Of a DNA stretch of 64,000 bases, positions 59,630-64,000 are shown piece after piece. Source of the stretch: a bacterium (GTDB taxonomy: Bacteria > Sumerlaeota > Sumerlaeia > SLMS01 > JAHLLQ01); contig JAHLLQ010000011.1 in assembly GCA_020444065.1 (NCBI GenBank), forward strand, positions 36,525-100,524, read 5' to 3'. The translations under genes and the position numbers were made by a program. A model generated the notes under the pieces. The model did not search any database and was not told the origin of the DNA. It saw only the letters and a program-made list of their open reading frames with translations. Every line of letters begins with the position of its first letter. Positions within the stretch are counted from its first letter, which is position 1.

Positions 59630-60736
59630 CTACTTGGTTTCGGCACTCGTCGATTCTAAGGCCGCGATGGAATCCAAGAGCTCACCGTACGTCCACGTGC
59701 GCGCGATCTTAACACGCAGTCTCTCTGTTGATTCATTGCTAGTCTTCAGGAACGAGGCAAGATCCTTTGCGTCCAGCTTCCCACTCCTAAGCATCTCAGC
59801 CGTCGACCTATGCTCTTCCTGTTGCTCTTCCAAGAGTTGCGGGAGCTCCTCTTCCGAGACATCGTTAAGATCCGCAACCATGTCCTCCCATGAGGTGCGA
59901 ACCTCGGAGAGACCCTGGGTGGAGTTCGGACACAATTCCCGATAGTACTTGAGAACTTCTGAGACGAGGGAACTATAATCTCCCGATCGGATGACCTTAG
60001 GACGTTCCGCCGCCTTTGGCATGTATTGGGTGATGCCTTGCTCCAGGTAAAGCCGCAGCAAGTCACAACACTCCCCAGCATATTCGCTGACAATACGATC
60101 CAAGAAGACCGCTCGCAGGCTAGCCTCACCATCTACATCCAGCAATGGCTCCATGAGAAATACGGGTAGCAGTGATTTGACGCTTGAATAGTCTTCTTCC
60201 AACACGATCGGCAATGAGACAATCAAGGTTGGCCGATACACCGACCCGGACATGAACGGAAGCGCTCCATGCTCAACCTGTGCACTCCATGCATTCAGCG
60301 TGCGGAAGAGGACCGACCTGTCTTCCGGTCCTCCCTTGCCGGCCGCAATTAAGTACGCGGCCGCAAATGCCTCGATTGCTTGCTGTCTTGTCCCAACTAC
60401 TGGAGGCAAGTCCTCTACAGACTGGATCTGGTCGCAGTGCACCAGAAGTGCAATCGCGTGAAGAGACCATCCCCGCTCTGAAACCACGATCTCATCCAAT
60501 TCCTCCCTCAGTTCCGGAGACATATTGCGGGTCGCGATAGCTTCATCAATCTGACTTGCATAGTCCTCGGACTGCGAATCATCGAAAGGATAAGACTCCA
60601 AACTCCGCATGAAGTTTGTAGAGTAAATCGTGAAGTCCACCAACCCACTTGTCTGGTCATTGGACGACTGACCAAAGAGGGTAGCAGAAATAGAGAGAAT
60701 ACCGATTATGCAGAGAATCCTGGAAAGTGTCACCAT
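59630..60736 (-). CDS. Secreted hypothetical protein
   Basis: About 368 residues from the ATG at 60736, which has GAGGTGAG upstream. A signal peptide is clear ('LSRILCIIGILSISATLFGQ'). The mature part is almost wholly helical and charged ('SPELREELDEIVVSERGWSL', 'QAIEAFAAAYLIAAGK', 'EEELPQLLEEQQEEHRSTAE'), with cysteines at 'CCDLL' and 'LCPN'. No known domain was recognised. Codon usage seems less GC-rich than in the neighbouring metabolic genes. It is followed by the nucleosidase gene on the same strand. Confidence 0.7.
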   Translation of the reverse strand: MVTLSRILCIIGILSISATLFGQSSNDQTSGLVDFTIYSTNFMRSLESYPFDDSQSEDYASQIDEAIATRNMSPELREELDEIVVSERGWSLHAIALLVHCDQIQSVEDLPPVVGTRQQAIEAFAAAYLIAAGKGGPEDRSVLFRTLNAWSAQVEHGALPFMSGSVYRPTLIVSLPIVLEEDYSSVKSLLPVFLMEPLLDVDGEASLRAVFLDRIVSEYAGECCDLLRLYLEQGITQYMPKAAERPKVIRSGDYSSLVSEVLKYYRELCPNSTQGLSEVRTSWEDMVADLNDVSEEELPQLLEEQQEEHRSTAEMLRSGKLDAKDLASFLKTSNESTERLRVKIARTWTYGELLDSIAALESTSAETK

Positions 60737-60920
60737 CTTCTCACCTCTGGAAAATCTAGTCGGCACAGCAATCGCGTTCCAACTTGAATCTGAATACATT
60801 TGTCCCCCCCATGTGATTTCGGAAGTACTCCTCATCCACTCCCCACGGTGGCGGATTCCCTGGCTGCAAACATTGGACTTGTTCCTCAGGATAGAGTGCT
60901 TCGAGGTTGCAGGTCCAAAT

Positions 60921-61139
60921 TCAAGTGTGATCACATGAAGTGAACATCTGCTGCAGAGGAGTGATGGTCAAGCTCGTATACTGCCCATCGGCACTGAAAC
61001 ACGTCGATACAATGCGCGCCTCTTGCTCAGCAAACGTACAGATGACGCCAACGCGCTGCTGGGCGAAGGCAAAGGGAGCCAGGCAAGTGAAAAGAAGGAG
61101 GGCGATGAACGCCCTCCTGGGTTCAGCAATTCGATTCAT
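60921..61139 (-). pseudogene. Truncated duplicate of the nucleosidase N-terminus
   Basis: A 72-codon open frame whose first half ('RRAFIALLLFTCLAPFAFAQ' then 'QRVGVICTFAEQEARIVST') is nearly identical to the nucleosidase leader at 59.4-59.5 kb, at both protein and DNA level. After 'IVST' the similarity stops and the frame runs to a stop at 60921. It starts about 5 nt after the stop of the next gene upstream. It looks like a partial gene duplication, either decaying or making a tiny secreted peptide. Confidence 0.7.
61096..61118 (-). terminator. Hairpin in the duplicated leader
   Basis: AGGAGGGCG pairs with CGCCCTCCT around a 5-nt loop. It lies 26 nt past the stop at 61144 and is the duplicate of the hairpin at 59472-59498, shortened by two base pairs. 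The T-run is CTTCTTTTC. Confidence 0.55.
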
Positions 61140-61143
61140 CGCA

Positions 61144-62211
61144 TCAATCCGAGTCCAGTGTAGCACTTCGTTCGATGGCCTCTGCCTGGCGACGCATGGC
61201 GTCTGCAATCTCTTTCAGTTCCGAGGCCTTCCACTCGGTGAGGCGGAATTGTTCCTCTTCCTCAGTGGGGATGGACTCGCTTTCCGAGCCCTTCAGATCG
61301 GCCTGTTTGGCCTGTGCATCGTGCCGGGCCTGCAGGACTTGAGCAAGCCCCTCCAGGCGCTGGGCTTCCTGCCCGAGCGCGGAGACGACTTCCGGCGCGT
61401 GGTTTGCAGCCTCGACAACTTGCCGGATAGCCGGCTCAATTCCCTTCGCAAGACTCCAGTCAGGGTTCGCTTCCACCAGGATCTGTCGATCCAGCAAGCG
61501 CTCCAACCCGGTCAATTGCTGCACCATGAAAGGCTGAAACTGATGAGGATAGTTTTTCTTGATGGCATCGATTGCCGTTTGACTGGGCCACGCCGCTTCA
61601 GGCGCCCCGGCAGCCGAGATGTCCGGATAGTTTCCGCCCCACTTCCAACAGGCATCCAGTACCTCGCGAAGATAGGGCTCTGTTTGTTCATAGGGATAAG
61701 AAGCCGCAAGGGTCCGAGCAAATTCCCCGCCCCAGTAGACTCTTCCTTTGAGCAGTTTCATCTGCTCTGACAGGGCTTCCCTGACTTCCTGATCGAAAGC
61801 AGGGGGAGTTTCATTCAATAAGAAAGCATCCAACGCGACCCTCTGCAGCCCGGGCGGGAAGCTCTTCAAGTCATGAGCGCTCCCTGTCCTTACGAGCAAG
61901 AAGACCATGGCGCGGACACACGATGACATCTTTGAAGACAACGCAGCATCGATCTTCATGCGAAGTGGAGTCGGAATATCCCCACCCTCTTCTGCAAGCC
62001 GAAGGAGTGTTTGGCGTTCTTCCTTGGTGAAGTTTCCAAAGTCGGGATTGTCTTGGAGGCATGATCCAATCTCTTCAACCACGTGCTCCCTGAACCGCTC
62101 CCGGTCATCCCGATCGTCTGGTCCTGCTTGAGCGCTTGCCAGACGTACCATAGATACGGCCAAAACAAGCAGCAGCGATCCAACTCTGTAAATGCTCGCG
62201 CAGTTATTCAC
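61144..62211 (-). CDS. Secreted hypothetical protein
   Basis: 355 residues from a GTG with GGAG about 6 nt upstream. The signal peptide is 'VGSLLLVLAVSMVRLASAQA'. The mature part is helical ('REHVVEEIGSCLQDN', 'VREALSEQMKLLKGRVYWGG', 'PFMVQQLTGLERLLDRQILV') and ends in a charged coil ('ELKEIADAMRRQAEAIERSA'). Not recognised. The start overlaps the stop of the preceding gene, so it belongs to the same transcript. The style (signal peptide plus helices and HEAT-like spacing) resembles the gene at 59630-60736; a distant relation is possible. Confidence 0.7.
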   Translation of the reverse strand: MNNCASIYRVGSLLLVLAVSMVRLASAQAGPDDRDDRERFREHVVEEIGSCLQDNPDFGNFTKEERQTLLRLAEEGGDIPTPLRMKIDAALSSKMSSCVRAMVFLLVRTGSAHDLKSFPPGLQRVALDAFLLNETPPAFDQEVREALSEQMKLLKGRVYWGGEFARTLAASYPYEQTEPYLREVLDACWKWGGNYPDISAAGAPEAAWPSQTAIDAIKKNYPHQFQPFMVQQLTGLERLLDRQILVEANPDWSLAKGIEPAIRQVVEAANHAPEVVSALGQEAQRLEGLAQVLQARHDAQAKQADLKGSESESIPTEEEEQFRLTEWKASELKEIADAMRRQAEAIERSATLDSD

Positions 62212-63397
62212 AGGTCACTCCACAGGGATAGTTTGTGATTTTCAGTGCAGTCCTGTTCTTATTGAATGAATATCCATACCTCGTGGCGTCGAATTGAATG
62301 TCGGGGTAACGGCTATATATGGATATAGTTCCGTGAAAAGTCGTTCTTGCCATTAGAACGACGACCTGTCCCTCACGGGCAAGACCATCCAACTCTGCCA
62401 ACGGATAATCCACAGAAACCGATGTCTCCTCCGTATGTTGGACGCCAAGCTGTCCGAGCATGGCCCCGAACAACTGGGGAGAAATCGTTGTTTCCTCGCT
62501 ATTGGTAATACTGAGTTCTTTTGTGATGCTCCCCCCCTCTTCTCCACATTGAAGCTTCTCATAGCCCCCAAGGATGTCTGCCCAGTAATAAGTTGTTTGG
62601 ATAGTACCATCGTAAACAGTCTTCACCAGATGCTCCGTATAATCGTCATGATAGGGCTCGGCGGGTTTGGGGTCTGGCAGGTCCGGGAGAAGTTGTTTGC
62701 GATAGAGTACAACTAGTGCTTCTACATTGCTGGAGGCTGCATCGATTGAATCTCCAGCGACATCGGTTCCATGGATTGAGTCGCAGTTGCAGGTCTTGTC
62801 ATCAATGCTCACAGATACTCTCTTCTGGCTGTATTGACTGTTGTATGCAAGGCGAACTTCACTGGAAGCGGACGATCTGCCGATTCCATTGGCTGTGCTC
62901 TCATCCGGAAGCGACCATGTGAAGTAGTAGCGGGGATCCAGGGCGTATCGATCAGTATTGTCTCCGTCCTTCACGCAGTAGTCAGCATCCTCGTTGTACT
63001 CGGCGACGAAACTGACGTTCTTCTCCTCCACGGTCAGGTGATCGAAATCTTCCTCATGAGAAGGGAATCTAACCATAATTGGGATGTCCTCATCCCCGCC
63101 GCAGATGGTGAGATCTGGCTTCCATGCACCGAGGTCCGTGGCGTCGTTGTCGCATCCAGCGCTCGATACCGTGACTATTGCGGCCGGTGAATACCCCTCC
63201 GCACACTCCCTGCATGGTGCGGGTGTCGGACTGGGTGTGGGAGGGAGAGGTGTTGGTGACGGCGTCGGATCACCAATCAAGTCCCCACCATCATCGATCG
63301 GATTCACTGCAATCACGGGGCCGCTCACCAACGTCAGTAGAGCCAGTAGAATCAAGGGGCCATGACGTCTCATCAGAACTTGCTTTGCCAATTCCAT
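62204..63397 (-). CDS. Secreted Cys-rich protein with a Pro/Thr linker
   Basis: About 397 residues. Signal peptide 'HGPLILLALLTLVSGPVIAV', then a linker 'DPTPSPTPLPPTPSPTPAPC' of the kind found in secreted multi-domain proteins, followed by a Cys-containing mature domain ('CRECAEGYSPA', 'SIDDKTCNCDSIHG', 'NYPCGVTCE' at the end). The remainder is beta-rich ('YYFTWSLPDE', 'TSVSVDYPLAELDG'). Not recognised. The start ATG at 63397 overlaps the preceding stop (TGATG), with GGAGGGGG upstream. The protein probably acts outside the cytoplasm. Confidence 0.75.
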   Translation of the reverse strand: MELAKQVLMRRHGPLILLALLTLVSGPVIAVNPIDDGGDLIGDPTPSPTPLPPTPSPTPAPCRECAEGYSPAAIVTVSSAGCDNDATDLGAWKPDLTICGGDEDIPIMVRFPSHEEDFDHLTVEEKNVSFVAEYNEDADYCVKDGDNTDRYALDPRYYFTWSLPDESTANGIGRSSASSEVRLAYNSQYSQKRVSVSIDDKTCNCDSIHGTDVAGDSIDAASSNVEALVVLYRKQLLPDLPDPKPAEPYHDDYTEHLVKTVYDGTIQTTYYWADILGGYEKLQCGEEGGSITKELSITNSEETTISPQLFGAMLGQLGVQHTEETSVSVDYPLAELDGLAREGQVVVLMARTTFHGTISIYSRYPDIQFDATRYGYSFNKNRTALKITNYPCGVTCE

Positions 63398-64000
63398 CAC
63401 TCGCCCCCTCCAATCAACTCCTGAGTCAACGTTTTTCGTTCGGCGAGCTTTTCGGCCAACGTATGATCCGGATATGCGTCGATCGCATTCTGGAGAATTT
63501 GCTGGGCAGTGCCACCAAAGGAGGCTTCGGCTTCATTGTTCGCGGCGAACCACGCGATTTCGAGATGGTAATGCGCAAGTTCCTGCGAGTACGGGAAGCT
63601 CGTGCTCAATTCGTAGATGTGTCGGACGGTGTCACGCTCTTTGACGCCGAATCCGTAGCGGGCGAGTTCCAGGAGGATTGCCATCTTCTCCTCGTCAGTG
63701 TCTGCTGTGTTGTACTCGTCCATCGCGTTTTGGAAGCCGATGGAGAAGGTCGCCTTGGCAGTCGGCTCTTCATCGTGCTGGTAGAACTTCCGTGCCAGGT
63801 TCATCTGCGCCCGATAGTCCATCGTGCCATTCACGAACTCGGCGACTTCTTCCATCGTATCGGCTGCGAGCACGAGTCTCTTCTCCTTCATCAGCGCATC
63901 GATCATGTACTGATATGCTTTGGTCGTGAAGAAGGTGTTACCGGGGTGTATGCGTCCCACGAACCACATCTGGACACGACGCCCGACCTCGGTGCAGGCT
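63397..64000 (-). CDS. Hypothetical helical-repeat protein, C-terminal part (cut by window edge)
   Basis: The open frame continues through the right edge without a start that must be used, so only the last 200 or so codons are present. The visible part is helical with TPR-like spacing ('YDLYSQ'-type helices are not exact; 'SQELAHYHLEIAWFAANNEA' and 'QQILQNAIDAYPDHTLAEKL' fit best). It overlaps the next gene by one base, so the right end belongs to the secreted-protein operon. Function and cell location are unknown. Confidence 0.65.
   Translation of the reverse strand, partial: ACTEVGRRVQMWFVGRIHPGNTFFTTKAYQYMIDALMKEKRLVLAADTMEEVAEFVNGTMDYRAQMNLARKFYQHDEEPTAKATFSIGFQNAMDEYNTADTDEEKMAILLELARYGFGVKERDTVRHIYELSTSFPYSQELAHYHLEIAWFAANNEAEASFGGTAQQILQNAIDAYPDHTLAEKLAERKTLTQELIGGGE

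Noticed and set aside
1..64000. tRNA, rRNA, insertion sequences or prophage
   Set aside because: No cloverleaf with a TTCGA-type arm, no rRNA stretch and no transposase or capsid gene was recognised on either strand.

Overview
The window looks like a chromosomal segment of a GC-rich, Gram-negative-type, probably uncultured bacterium. Support comes from an MCE/MlaF lipid-transport pair, a lipoprotein, many signal peptides, type II-secretion-like pseudopilins, FG-GAP repeats, several Hanks-type kinases and a futalosine-pathway menaquinone gene. The repeated pseudopilin ending 'YDPTNGT-S-GD-FR' and the kinase/pilin mixture resemble Sumerlaeota, Hydrogenedentes or Planctomycetes-like genomes. That placement is an inference from memory and not a determination. 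No rRNA, tRNA, CRISPR array, intact transposon or prophage was seen.

Layout. 1-8.3 kb (all minus): an ABC-2 permease cut by the left edge, a secreted subtilase, an HPF-like/sigma-like fusion, a secreted FG-GAP protein, a basic-tailed hypothetical protein, and an acidic TPR protein paired with a BFD-type [2Fe-2S] protein. 8.7-13.8 kb (plus): a buk-ptb-iorA-iorB operon that would turn 2-oxo acids into acids with ATP gain, then a cytidylate-kinase-like protein. 13.9-16.9 kb (plus): an antiporter/TrkA-N/EIIA fusion overlapping trmD. 16.9-24.9 kb (minus): a signalling block with two active-looking Ser/Thr kinases (one with a cNMP domain), a pseudokinase fused to a pseudopilin-like domain, a free pseudopilin, MqnA, a DnaD-like protein and PilZ. 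25.1-32.0 kb (minus): a secreted protein, then a compact pseudopilin-assembly operon (E ATPase, two F proteins, four pilin-like proteins) headed by a BlaI-family repressor with a perfect BlaI-type operator. 32.2-40.5 kb (plus): a lipoprotein, yidC-khpB, cysK, MOSC, YciI, FHA and a GT4 glycosyltransferase.

40.5-44.9 kb (minus): an integrase-Arm-like small protein, a 574-nt gene-free stretch, dnaN, trmB, an unknown gene and an M24 peptidase. 45.1-45.8 kb: a membrane protein flanked by two 65-nt palindromic repeats. 45.9-50.7 kb (minus): an RpoD-family sigma factor, a small membrane protein, a flotillin-NfeD pair and UppP. 50.7-58.6 kb (minus): a lipid-linked glycosylation block (GT2, DUF2723-like, PMT-like, a large membrane protein) running into MlaD-MlaF. 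58.7-64 kb (minus): exported proteins, comprising a nucleosidase, a truncated copy of its N-terminus and four secreted or probably exported unknowns, the last cut by the right edge.

The strongest candidates for undescribed biology are the BlaI-gated pseudopilin operon, the pseudokinase-pseudopilin fusion, the HPF-sigma fusion, the antiporter-EIIA fusion and the duplicated nucleosidase leader with its embedded hairpins.
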